64,000 nt of DNA from Campylobacteraceae bacterium (GTDB taxonomy: Bacteria; Campylobacterota; Campylobacteria; Campylobacterales; Sulfurospirillaceae), in the NCBI GenBank assembly GCA_027050775.1, contig JALUBH010000027.1, forward strand, positions 1 to 64,000. The letters are read 5' to 3'. Shown one piece after another: positions 47,666-55,568 of the stretch (the stretch's first letter is position 1; each line of letters opens with the position of its first letter). The position numbers were made by a program, and so were the translations under genes. Below the pieces are notes generated by a model. The model saw nothing but the letters and a program-made list of their open reading frames with translations. It had not been told where the DNA came from and did not search any database.

Positions 47666-48584
47666 AAAATCATTACTATTCGTGGAGTCACCACTGCAAC
47701 TTCTCAATGCATATGAAGCTGTATCTTATTTCAATCTTGAAAACTATATTTATATAGTTAGATTATCAAATAATGAAGCTAATGATGAACAAATAATGAA
47801 CTTATTAAAGTTGTTGAAAATTGATAAGAGCAATATAGAATATATGTATATTCGTACAATTAATAGAACACTATATGATTATAGTCAACTTCTTTTTTAT
47901 AGATATAAGTATATGTTTGTAAAAAACATAGATAAAATTTTTATAGGTAATTATGAATCAGGTTTTTTCAATCTAATCATAAAACAGTTTAGTAAAGAGA
48001 GTATCATCTTGCTAGATGATGGAGCAAAAACTTTATCTATTCAAAGTAAGTTTACAAATAGTAAAAACTATAATTTATTTACTATGTATGACATTAAAAC
48101 ATTACAAAATCAGAATATCTTTATAAATTCTTATCGAGAAGTGCTCACAAATACAAAAGAACTCTTAATTAAAAAGGATGAAATACTATTTTTAGGTACA
48201 AAACTTAGTGAAGCAGGAATTATAGAAGAAGAATATTATATAAATTTGATACAAAATATTTGTAACTATTATCTTGATAAAAAAATAGTATATATTGTAC
48301 ATAGAGGAGAATCACAAGAGAAGCTTAGTGAAATAGAGGAGAATAAAAATATTATTATCAGACAGCTTAATTACCCAATTGAACTCTATGGACTCTGTGA
48401 AAAAGAGATACCATATAAAGTCTCTTCATTCTATTCAACTGCTATTTATACCATGAAAAAAATTTATCATTTAGAAGCAGAATGTTTTAGATTTGATTAC
48501 TCTGGTTCAGTGCATGAATATGCCATTGAGGAAGTATACTCTTTCTACGAAAAAGAGATGAAGGTAATAAGTTTAGATGACTAG
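47658..48584 (+). CDS. GT52-like sialyl/legionaminyl transferase
   Basis: A 308-residue protein with the opening SLLFVESPLQLLNAYEA and later GLCEKEIPYKVSSFYSTAIYTM, which are features of glycosyltransferase family 52 and related bacterial sialyltransferases that use CMP-sugars. Following legF, it would be the enzyme that puts the legionaminic-type residue onto the glycan. Start is TTG 47658 behind AGAGG; the frame extends upstream inside legF but without a site. Acceptor unknown. Confidence 0.75.
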   Translation: MIKKSLLFVESPLQLLNAYEAVSYFNLENYIYIVRLSNNEANDEQIMNLLKLLKIDKSNIEYMYIRTINRTLYDYSQLLFYRYKYMFVKNIDKIFIGNYESGFFNLIIKQFSKESIILLDDGAKTLSIQSKFTNSKNYNLFTMYDIKTLQNQNIFINSYREVLTNTKELLIKKDEILFLGTKLSEAGIIEEEYYINLIQNICNYYLDKKIVYIVHRGESQEKLSEIEENKNIIIRQLNYPIELYGLCEKEIPYKVSSFYSTAIYTMKKIYHLEAECFRFDYSGSVHEYAIEEVYSFYEKEMKVISLDD

Positions 48585-49806
48585 ACTCCTGTCAAAAAAT
48601 ATTATCATCTATGGCGGAACAAATGCTTTAAAGTCTTTAGTGCCTCTTTTGATGTTGCCGATATTAACTAAATATTTGAGTGTATCAGATTTCGGTATAT
48701 TATCTTTAGTTGAGACTACTATTTTATTTATTACTCCATTTATACTACTAAACATTAATGCGGCTATCAATGTTGAATATTTTAAAGTTGAACATAATAT
48801 TTTAAAAGAGTATATTACAAATGCATTAATTATCTCTTTTATTTCATTTTTTATTGTGTTTATTCTAGTTTTTATTTTTAAAGACTTATTTTCTCCATTA
48901 TTGCATATAGATAATATTCTTCTAATGATGATAGTCGTTTTTTCTGCATTGCGTGTTGTAAGTAGTGTTGTATTGGGACTGTATCAATCAAGACAAGATT
49001 CTATAAAGTTTGCAAGTTATACTCTCGTTCAAACTGTTATGGATTTTACTTTATCATATATTTTTGTAGCTGTATATAGGCTAGGGTATGTCGGAAGACT
49101 TGCTGGAACATATATGGCTTTTTTTATTTTTTCAGTTATTGGTCTTTATCTATTATATAAGATGGATTATTTATCTAAAATCACTTTTAAATATACAAAA
49201 GATATATTGAATTTCGGAGTTCCACTTATTCCTCATGCGATTAGCGGAACTGTTATGGCAATGTCTGATAGGTATTTTATCTCTTACTTCGTAGGCAATT
49301 CCCAAGTGGGATTATATACTATAGCTTATCAAATATCAGCTCTTATGCTTTTAGTAGGAGTATCTGTCAATCAAGCTTGGTCTCCAATGTTATTTAAACT
49401 TTTGAAAGATAAAAATATAAAACAAGTTTATAAATTTACATTCTATCTGTTTATATTTTTTGTTTTAGTTACTATTAGTGTTTATTTTTTTAAAGATTTA
49501 CTTTTTTATATATTTGTAGATAAAAAGTTTTATATTGCAAAAGAATATTTTGGTTGGCTACTTCTTGGTTTTATGTTTCAATCACTCTATTTTTTAGTAA
49601 CCAATTTACTTTTTTTTGAAAAAAGGACTAGGTTATTAGCATCTATGACTACGATAGGAGCAGTTTTCAATATAATACTAAACTATTTTTTTATCCATTT
49701 ATATGGAACTATAGGTGTTGCTTATGCGACAGCAATTACTTGGGGATTATTTTTTACATTAGTTTCTATAATAGATATAAAATTTTTAAGGAGTTTTAAT
49801 TTATGA
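48577..49806 (+). CDS. polysaccharide flippase (Wzx-type)
   Basis: A 409-residue integral membrane protein with about 12 hydrophobic segments and MOP/MATE-family marks near the N-terminus (KNIIIYGGTNALKSLVPLLMLPIL in pieces). It would flip lipid-linked oligosaccharide units across the inner membrane. Overlaps of 8 nt with the GT52-like gene and 4 nt with the acetyltransferase gene show tight coupling. Together with the polymerase at 50294 it indicates a Wzx/Wzy-type assembly route. Confidence 0.88.
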   Translation: MTRLLSKNIIIYGGTNALKSLVPLLMLPILTKYLSVSDFGILSLVETTILFITPFILLNINAAINVEYFKVEHNILKEYITNALIISFISFFIVFILVFIFKDLFSPLLHIDNILLMMIVVFSALRVVSSVVLGLYQSRQDSIKFASYTLVQTVMDFTLSYIFVAVYRLGYVGRLAGTYMAFFIFSVIGLYLLYKMDYLSKITFKYTKDILNFGVPLIPHAISGTVMAMSDRYFISYFVGNSQVGLYTIAYQISALMLLVGVSVNQAWSPMLFKLLKDKNIKQVYKFTFYLFIFFVLVTISVYFFKDLLFYIFVDKKFYIAKEYFGWLLLGFMFQSLYFLVTNLLFFEKRTRLLASMTTIGAVFNIILNYFFIHLYGTIGVAYATAITWGLFFTLVSIIDIKFLRSFNL

Positions 49807-50300
49807 AGTATATCAAAAAGCTGCTAACTTATATTTTTACTTTTTTAGCCATTAAAAAAATAGGTAGCTATAGGTCAAAACCAAAAGTTAATTTCTATTC
49901 TAGATTTACTAAAAATACACATATTGGCTATAATTGCCATTTTAATGGAATGATAATCAGAGGCAATGGTAAAGTAACGATAGGCGATAATTTTCACTCT
50001 GGTAAAGATATTTTACTTATTAACTCTTATCATAAATATGATAATGCAGATGCAATTCCTTACGATACCAAACAAACGGTAGATAAAGATATAACTATAG
50101 AAGATAATGTATGGTTAGGGGATAGAGTGTTGGTACTCGGCGGAGTGACTATTGGAGAGGGTGCTATAATCCAAGCTGGCGCTGTCGTAGTAAAAGATAT
50201 TAAGAAATTTGGTATTGCTGGCGGAAATCCTGCTCAGGTTTTTAAATGTAGGGATATTGAGAGTTATAACAACTTAAAAGAGGAAGATGAATTTTGCTAA
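49803..50300 (+). CDS. hexapeptide-repeat acetyltransferase
   Basis: A 165-residue left-handed beta-helix acyltransferase of the LbH/maltose acetyltransferase type. The hexapeptide region covers about 40-145, with GYNCHFNG, KVTIGDNFHSG, ITIEDNVWLGDRVLVLGGVTIGE in pieces, and AGGNPAQVF. It would O- or N-acetylate a sugar of the repeat unit using acetyl-CoA. Being a hexapeptide protein, it is an alternative candidate for the LegH step, although its position next to flippase and polymerase suggests glycan decoration. Confidence 0.82.
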   Translation: MKYIKKLLTYIFTFLAIKKIGSYRSKPKVNFYSRFTKNTHIGYNCHFNGMIIRGNGKVTIGDNFHSGKDILLINSYHKYDNADAIPYDTKQTVDKDITIEDNVWLGDRVLVLGGVTIGEGAIIQAGAVVVKDIKKFGIAGGNPAQVFKCRDIESYNNLKEEDEFC

Positions 50301-51481
50301 CTGATTTTTTATTATTAACTGTTGTAACATTTATCTTCTTATTTTATACATTGATAATAAAAAAAGATTATAAAAGAATAACTTTCTTATATTCATTGTC
50401 TTTAATTACAATTTTTTATACTCCAAGTTTGTATTTCTTTTTTGGAGGAGAGGTTTATAGATTTTTTTCTGATAAAAGTCTAATAGATTTTTTTCATATA
50501 GGCACATATACGATATTAATTTATCTATTTTTATCCATATTAATTGATTATTTACGATTTAAACAAGCTTCTTTAAATATAAATAATAATAAATTTATAC
50601 TAGTATATTTTTTATTTTTTTTAGTACCAATTATATTATATTATATAATTTATTTTAAACAATTTCCATTAGTTAACCTTCTCTTGAGCGGAGAGCTTAT
50701 AGATAGACCTGACTTGACTGGTGCCATACCCCATTTTTATACAGTATCTACTATTGTTTCAATTATCATACCATCTATGTATTTTTTTTATTTTAATAAT
50801 ATTAAGAAGGGATATATGCATTTTTTTATAAATGCAATAATGATTTTTTTATTTATAGCATCTGGAAATAAAGGATTTTTAGCTTATTATTTTATTTTTA
50901 TATGGCTATATGTATTTAAAGCAAAATTAGATTTTAAAATATTCGCAATGTTTATATTTACAATGTTTGTATATATGTTAACTAAAGGTATTCTTGAGAT
51001 GAACCCAGAAGTGTTTAGCTATATGATGAATTCACCCTTTAGAAGATTTTTTGTTTCTCAAGGAACATGTTTTATTCATCGTGTAGATATGGTAAATGAA
51101 GGTTTTGACTTTATCAACAATGTTAGTCCAAGAGGTTTAAAATTTGATGTCTTTGCTCATATGTATAATACAACAAAAACAATTGGATCTGCACCAACAT
51201 TTTATACTGGTGATTTTTATGTAAAATATGGACTATTTTTTTCTTTGCTTATTTTTACTATTATTAGTTCCATTTTACTATATGCATCCAAATATTTATT
51301 TATTCTTAGAACAAATAAAAAATTATTTTTTTATTGGAATATATATGCATTATTATTTTTTATTTCTATGGCAGAGATTGACTTTGCAAATGGCATTAGA
51401 ATGTTAGTTGCAATATTAAATATATTTATTGTTGTTTTTTTATCAAAATTATATTTACAAGGAATAAAACATGCAAAATAA
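50294..51481 (+). CDS. oligosaccharide polymerase, Wzy-type
   Basis: A 395-residue protein that is very hydrophobic, with about ten membrane segments and a large loop around 240-300 (PRGLKFDVFAHMYN), as in O-antigen polymerases. The sequence is poorly conserved in this family, so the assignment rests on topology and on neighbours (flippase, transferases). It probably begins at TTG 50294, seven bases inside the end of the preceding gene. Base composition is among the most AT-rich in the window. Confidence 0.72.
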   Translation: MLTDFLLLTVVTFIFLFYTLIIKKDYKRITFLYSLSLITIFYTPSLYFFFGGEVYRFFSDKSLIDFFHIGTYTILIYLFLSILIDYLRFKQASLNINNNKFILVYFLFFLVPIILYYIIYFKQFPLVNLLLSGELIDRPDLTGAIPHFYTVSTIVSIIIPSMYFFYFNNIKKGYMHFFINAIMIFLFIASGNKGFLAYYFIFIWLYVFKAKLDFKIFAMFIFTMFVYMLTKGILEMNPEVFSYMMNSPFRRFFVSQGTCFIHRVDMVNEGFDFINNVSPRGLKFDVFAHMYNTTKTIGSAPTFYTGDFYVKYGLFFSLLIFTIISSILLYASKYLFILRTNKKLFFYWNIYALLFFISMAEIDFANGIRMLVAILNIFIVVFLSKLYLQGIKHAK

Positions 51482-52232
51482 TTTAGTATCAATAATTACA
51501 CCATCATACGGTTCAGCAAGTTTTATATCAGATACTATCGAATCTGTTTTAAATCAAACCTATAAAAATTGGGAGATGCTAATAGTAGATGATTTATCAC
51601 CTGATAATTCAAATAAGACAATAGAAGAGTATACGAAAAAAGATGGTCGAATAAAACTGATAAAACTTGAAAAAAATAGTGGTCCAGCAGTAGCAAGAAA
51701 TAAAGCAATAAAAGAAGCTCAAGGTAGATATATAGCTTTTTTGGATGCTGATGATTTGTGGTTGCCAAACAAACTTGAGATACAAATCAAATTTATGAAA
51801 GAAAAGAAATGTGCATTATCATACACTTCATATAATTTGATAGATGAAGAAAACAAAGGATTAGGTGAATTTATAGTTCCTACATCAGTATCACATAGTG
51901 ATTTATTGAAAACAAACTCTATTGGTTGTTTAACAGTAATATATGATACAGAAATAATTGGAAAAACTTATTTTCCTGATATTATAAAAAAACAAGACTT
52001 TGCATTGTGGCTAAAGATTTTAGAAAATATAAATCAAGTAGAAGGTATAACAGAAATTCTTGCTGTATATAGAATAAGAAAAGTTTCTGTATCATCAAAT
52101 AAAATTAAAAACACGATATTTATCTGGAAAATTTTCAGAGAACATGCGCATTTAAACATAATCAAAAGTATATACTACTTTTTACATTACACTGTTAACG
52201 GTTTAAAAAAATATAAAGGAAAGAAAAAATGA
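51471..52232 (+). CDS. family 2 glycosyltransferase
   Basis: A 253-residue GT2 enzyme. IITPSYGSASFISDTIESVLNQTY (in pieces, about 8-31), MLIVDDLSPDNS, GPAVARNKAIKEA and the DADD metal/nucleotide motif near 94-97 are clear. It transfers one sugar of the repeat unit; donor and acceptor are not predictable. The start overlaps the polymerase gene by 11 nt and the stop overlaps the phosphoglycosyl transferase gene by 4 nt. Confidence 0.9.
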   Translation: MQNNLVSIITPSYGSASFISDTIESVLNQTYKNWEMLIVDDLSPDNSNKTIEEYTKKDGRIKLIKLEKNSGPAVARNKAIKEAQGRYIAFLDADDLWLPNKLEIQIKFMKEKKCALSYTSYNLIDEENKGLGEFIVPTSVSHSDLLKTNSIGCLTVIYDTEIIGKTYFPDIIKKQDFALWLKILENINQVEGITEILAVYRIRKVSVSSNKIKNTIFIWKIFREHAHLNIIKSIYYFLHYTVNGLKKYKGKKK

Positions 52233-52900
52233 CAAGACTACTTGATATATTACTATCAACAATAGCATTAATTGTATTAATGCCCATACTACTACCAATT
52301 ATGATAATACTAAAGTTTACAGGCGAGGGCAAAGTCTTTTATCTTCAAGAGAGAGTTGGATTAAATGGGAAGAAGTTTAATATCTTAAAATTTGCTACAA
52401 TGCTTGAGAATAGTCCAAGTATGAAAAATGCATACATTACTACTCATGGAGATCCAAGAGTATTACCTTTTGGTAGGTTCTTGCGAAAATCTAAGATTAA
52501 TGAATTGGTACAGCTCATTAATATTTTAAAAGGTGACATAAGTGTTGTTGGTCCAAGACCACAAGTTGAAGCACATTTAGCTTTGTACCCTCAAGATAAG
52601 TTAAATGATATCTTGTCTATAAAACCTGGTTTAACAGGTATAGCTTCACTATTTTTTAGAGATGAAGAGAGTATGATATCTAAAAGTAATATGGATCCAA
52701 AAGAATTTTATAAAGCTTATATTGCTCCATATAAGGCTGATTTAGAATTATGGTACAAAGAGAGACAAAACCTATATACTTATTTTATGTTAATAGCTCT
52801 TACAGCATGGAGTGTTATCTTTTCAGATAGTAAGTTATATAGAAAGGTTTTTAAAGATTTACCAAAACCACCAAAAGAATTAATAGTAGAGGAATTGTAA
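52229..52900 (+). CDS. initiating phosphoglycosyl transferase (PglC/WcaJ-type)
   Basis: A 223-residue monotopic sugar-phosphate transferase that starts the repeat unit on undecaprenyl phosphate. It has one N-terminal membrane helix (about 8-30), then FNILKFATM, the active-site helix RKSKINELVQLINILKGD (about 90-107) and SVVGPRPQVE. The catalytic Asp-Glu dyad of the family reads Asn-Glu here (codon AAT). Other conserved residues are present, so it may be a subfamily variant or a weakened enzyme. Confidence 0.87.
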   Translation: MTRLLDILLSTIALIVLMPILLPIMIILKFTGEGKVFYLQERVGLNGKKFNILKFATMLENSPSMKNAYITTHGDPRVLPFGRFLRKSKINELVQLINILKGDISVVGPRPQVEAHLALYPQDKLNDILSIKPGLTGIASLFFRDEESMISKSNMDPKEFYKAYIAPYKADLELWYKERQNLYTYFMLIALTAWSVIFSDSKLYRKVFKDLPKPPKELIVEEL

Positions 52901-54105
52901 TGGATTTTACATTAGAACTAATAGGAAGAGATAGTGAACTTTTTGAAGATGATATAAAGAGTCATAATGAAGAGTTAAAGAGGATTGTATCTACATCAAC
53001 ATTTTTAGTGATAGGTGGTGCTGGTAGTATTGGTCAAGCCGTTACAAAAGAGATATTTAAACGAAATCCTTTGAAACTTCATGTAGTAGATATATCTGAA
53101 AACAACATGGTTGAACTTGTTCGAGACCTTCGTAGTTCTATTGGCTATATAGATGGAGAGTTTAAAACTTTTGCTTTAGACATAGGAAGTGTCGAATACG
53201 GTGCTTTCATAAAATCTGATGGTAACTATGACTATATTTTAAACTTATCTGCTCTTAAGCATGTGAGAAGTGAAAAAGATCCATTTACTCTTATGAGAAT
53301 GATTGATACAAATATTTTCAATACCGATAAAACACTGCAACAAGCTATAGAAAATAAAACAAAAAAATACTTTTGTGTTTCTACTGATAAAGCTGCTAAC
53401 CCTGTAAATATGATGGGTGCGAGTAAAAGAATCATGGAAATGTACATTATGCGAAAAAGTTTAGATATAAATGTTTCTATGGCAAGGTTTGCTAATGTCG
53501 CGTTTAGCGATGGTTCTTTGCTTCATGGTTTTAACCAGCGTATTCAAAAAAGACAGCCTATTTCTGCTCCGAGTGATATTAAGAGATACTTTGTTACTCC
53601 TAAAGAGTCTGGTGAACTTTGTTTGATGAGTTGTTTACTTGGTGAGAATAGAGATATATTTTTTCCTAAACTTAGTGAAAAACTACATCTCATCACTTTT
53701 GCAGATATTGCAGTACGATACCTTAAAAATATCGGATATGAACCATATATTTGTAAAAGTGAAGATGAAGCAAGAAATTTTTTCATTCAAAATTCAGAAT
53801 TAAAAATTCAAAATTCAAAACAGTGGCCGTGTTATTTTTTCACTAGTGATACAACAGGTGAAAAAGATTTTGAAGAGTTTTTTACAGATAATGAAGTTTT
53901 AGATATGGATAGATTTGAAAATCTTGGAGTTATAAAAAATGAGGCTGACTTTAGCGAAGAGAAGTTAAATAACTTTACATTTGTTATCTCGGGAATGAAA
54001 GAAAAAAGAGAGTGGAAAAAAGAAGAGATAGTTAAACTCTTTTTCACAATGTTACCAGACTTTGGACACAAAGAGACTGGCAAATATTTAGATGGAAGGA
54101 TGTAA
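52900..54105 (+). CDS. nucleotide-sugar 4,6-dehydratase, LegB-type (copy 2)
   Basis: A 401-residue paralogue of the protein encoded at 38657, with long identical stretches (for example GGAGSIGQAVTKEIFKR, VSTDKAANPVNMMGASKR, DTTGEKDFEEFFTD). The dehydratase features are the same. A repeat-DNA insert (53785-53820) gives FIQNSELKIQNSKQ where the other copy has a plain helix. The copies lie in direct orientation about 13 kb apart at either end of the sugar genes. They might use different nucleotide carriers, or one may be redundant. Confidence 0.83.
   Translation: MDFTLELIGRDSELFEDDIKSHNEELKRIVSTSTFLVIGGAGSIGQAVTKEIFKRNPLKLHVVDISENNMVELVRDLRSSIGYIDGEFKTFALDIGSVEYGAFIKSDGNYDYILNLSALKHVRSEKDPFTLMRMIDTNIFNTDKTLQQAIENKTKKYFCVSTDKAANPVNMMGASKRIMEMYIMRKSLDINVSMARFANVAFSDGSLLHGFNQRIQKRQPISAPSDIKRYFVTPKESGELCLMSCLLGENRDIFFPKLSEKLHLITFADIAVRYLKNIGYEPYICKSEDEARNFFIQNSELKIQNSKQWPCYFFTSDTTGEKDFEEFFTDNEVLDMDRFENLGVIKNEADFSEEKLNNFTFVISGMKEKREWKKEEIVKLFFTMLPDFGHKETGKYLDGRM
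53785..53820 (+). repeat. ATTCAAA/AATTCAG repeat insert
   Basis: Units such as ATTCAAAATTCAGAATT and AAATTCAAAATTC form an in-frame insert in the second legB-like gene. They are variants of the AATTCTC-type repeats in the dehydrogenase gene. Confidence 0.75.
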
Positions 54106-54136
54106 ATATAGAGGGTCAGAAATATAGAGGGTCAGA
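54105..54136 (+). repeat. 16-bp tandem duplication
   Basis: AATATAGAGGGTCAGA occurs twice head to tail (54105-54120 and 54121-54136), starting at the last base of the second legB-like stop codon. The second unit runs into the RAYT-linked sequence. Confidence 0.9.
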
Positions 54137-54150
54137 GCTTTACTTTTAAC
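54129..54150 (+). repeat. RAYT-linked sequence, right copy
   Basis: GGGTCAGAGCTTTACTTTTA and the next two bases lie 37 nt upstream of the transposase gene. The inverted counterpart is at 36681-36704. Sequences of this style are typical companions of Y1-type REP-associated transposases. Confidence 0.75.
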
Positions 54151-54186
54151 TAAAAAATAGCTACAATAAAGCAAAAAGAGTTAAAG

Positions 54187-55230
54187 ATGGCAAGGAAAGC
54201 AAGGATAGAGAAAAATGGATTTTATCATATCGTAAATCGTGGAGTTGCAAGAAATGTAATTTTTAACGATAAGTATGATAATCTAAAGTTTTTAGAGATT
54301 CTTCAAGATGCATCGCAGGATTATGATTTTGAAATATACTCATATTGTTTGATGAATAATCACTATCACCTGCTTATGCAAATAAAAAAAGAAAACTTAT
54401 CTATCATCATGCAAAAAATAAATTCAAGATATAGTATGTATTTTAATCACAAATATAAAAGAGTTGGTCCACTTTGGCAAGGTAGGTTTAAATCTTGGTA
54501 TGTTTATGATGAGAGTTATCTGCAAACTTTGGTAAGATACATAGAATTTAATCCTATCAAGGCAAATATCACTAAAAAAATAGATGAGTATAAATGGACA
54601 ATGAGTTCAAAAAGTGTCGCATTTTCAATGTTGAATTATGAATTGATAGATGTGGTTGATTTTAGTAAAGCATTAGACGAAAAAGAGCTTAACAAAATAG
54701 ATGAGCTTTATCATGCAAAATTAGAGATAAAAGATGATAATATTATTCAAAAAGAGATGATTCCGCTTGACGATTATTTTAAAAAATACTCAAAAGAACA
54801 AGCTATATATAAAGCTATACAAGATGGATATACGGGAAGTAGTGTAGCAAAATATTTAAGTCTTTCCAATGCAGCTATATCAAAAATATTGAAAACTTAT
54901 AAGCAAAAAGTTATATTGTCTAATAAGTTAAGAGATAAAGGTATATTTTGGAGTTACAGTAAAAGTATTGATTACAATGAAGTAGGAGAAAATTTAACAG
55001 TAGAATACTTGTTGAAATATGGAGATTTTGATGATATAGTTCTTGGCTTTAAACTTTTCGGTAAGAGACTTATGAAAAAAGTCTGGCAAGATAGACTCGA
55101 AAGTGATAGGCAATTTATAAAATTAAATCTCATGTTGGCGAGAGTGTTTTTTAATATGGACATTGAGAGTGATTATTTTAAGGGTGTAAAAAATGCAAGA
55201 CTTGAAAAATTTAAATTGCTTGCTTCCTAA
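54187..55230 (+). CDS. REP-associated tyrosine transposase (Y1/RAYT)
   Basis: A 347-residue HUH-type protein. It opens with KNGFYHIVNRGVARNVIF, has the HUH pair in NNHYHLLMQI near residue 58, and the catalytic tyrosine in LVRYIEFNPIKAN near 118. The C-terminal half (about 190-240) adds a helix-turn-helix (YTGSSVAKYLSLSNAAISKILK), so it is longer than IS200 transposases. RAYT proteins cut single-stranded DNA at REP-like sequences. The linked sequences at 54129 and 36681 are candidate substrates. It overlaps the following fragment by 38 nt. Confidence 0.88.
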   Translation: MARKARIEKNGFYHIVNRGVARNVIFNDKYDNLKFLEILQDASQDYDFEIYSYCLMNNHYHLLMQIKKENLSIIMQKINSRYSMYFNHKYKRVGPLWQGRFKSWYVYDESYLQTLVRYIEFNPIKANITKKIDEYKWTMSSKSVAFSMLNYELIDVVDFSKALDEKELNKIDELYHAKLEIKDDNIIQKEMIPLDDYFKKYSKEQAIYKAIQDGYTGSSVAKYLSLSNAAISKILKTYKQKVILSNKLRDKGIFWSYSKSIDYNEVGENLTVEYLLKYGDFDDIVLGFKLFGKRLMKKVWQDRLESDRQFIKLNLMLARVFFNMDIESDYFKGVKNARLEKFKLLAS

Positions 55231-55345
55231 GACAAAAACTCTTTTACTTAAGATAATTGAAAACTGTGATTTTTTAGATAAGTATGTGCTAGTTGGTGAT
55301 AGTGCTTTGGCTATGCACATTTGTCATAGAAAAAGTGAAGATTAG
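55193..55345 (+). pseudogene. AbiEii-like nucleotidyltransferase, 5' fragment
   Basis: Fifty codons from ATG 55193 give a start resembling AbiEii/AbiGii toxin-family nucleotidyltransferases: FLDKYVLVGDSALAMHICHRKSED, here split around the GDSAL core, ending at TAG. One base shift at the stop restores EDLDKALDL, matching the expected DLD continuation, before a further stop. The rest of the gene is absent. A ribosome-binding site (AAGGGTG) is intact. The next 220 nt, to the cysN stop, hold nothing I can identify. Confidence 0.65.
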
Positions 55346-55568
55346 ATAAAGCTTTAGATTTATGATATAATTTTAGGAATTACTTGATGTTGGCACAGAT
55401 TATTGAACACTACCTTTTTTTATGCTATCTAAAGATATAGTTTGAACCTTTTTTTCGTGTATTTCTGTTGAGCATTTTTATGCAAGTTTAAGGTCGAGCA
55501 TGTCATGGTTATAAACAGAGTAAAATAGCACACTATTTAGGGATGACAAGTTTGAATGCTCCCGCCTT

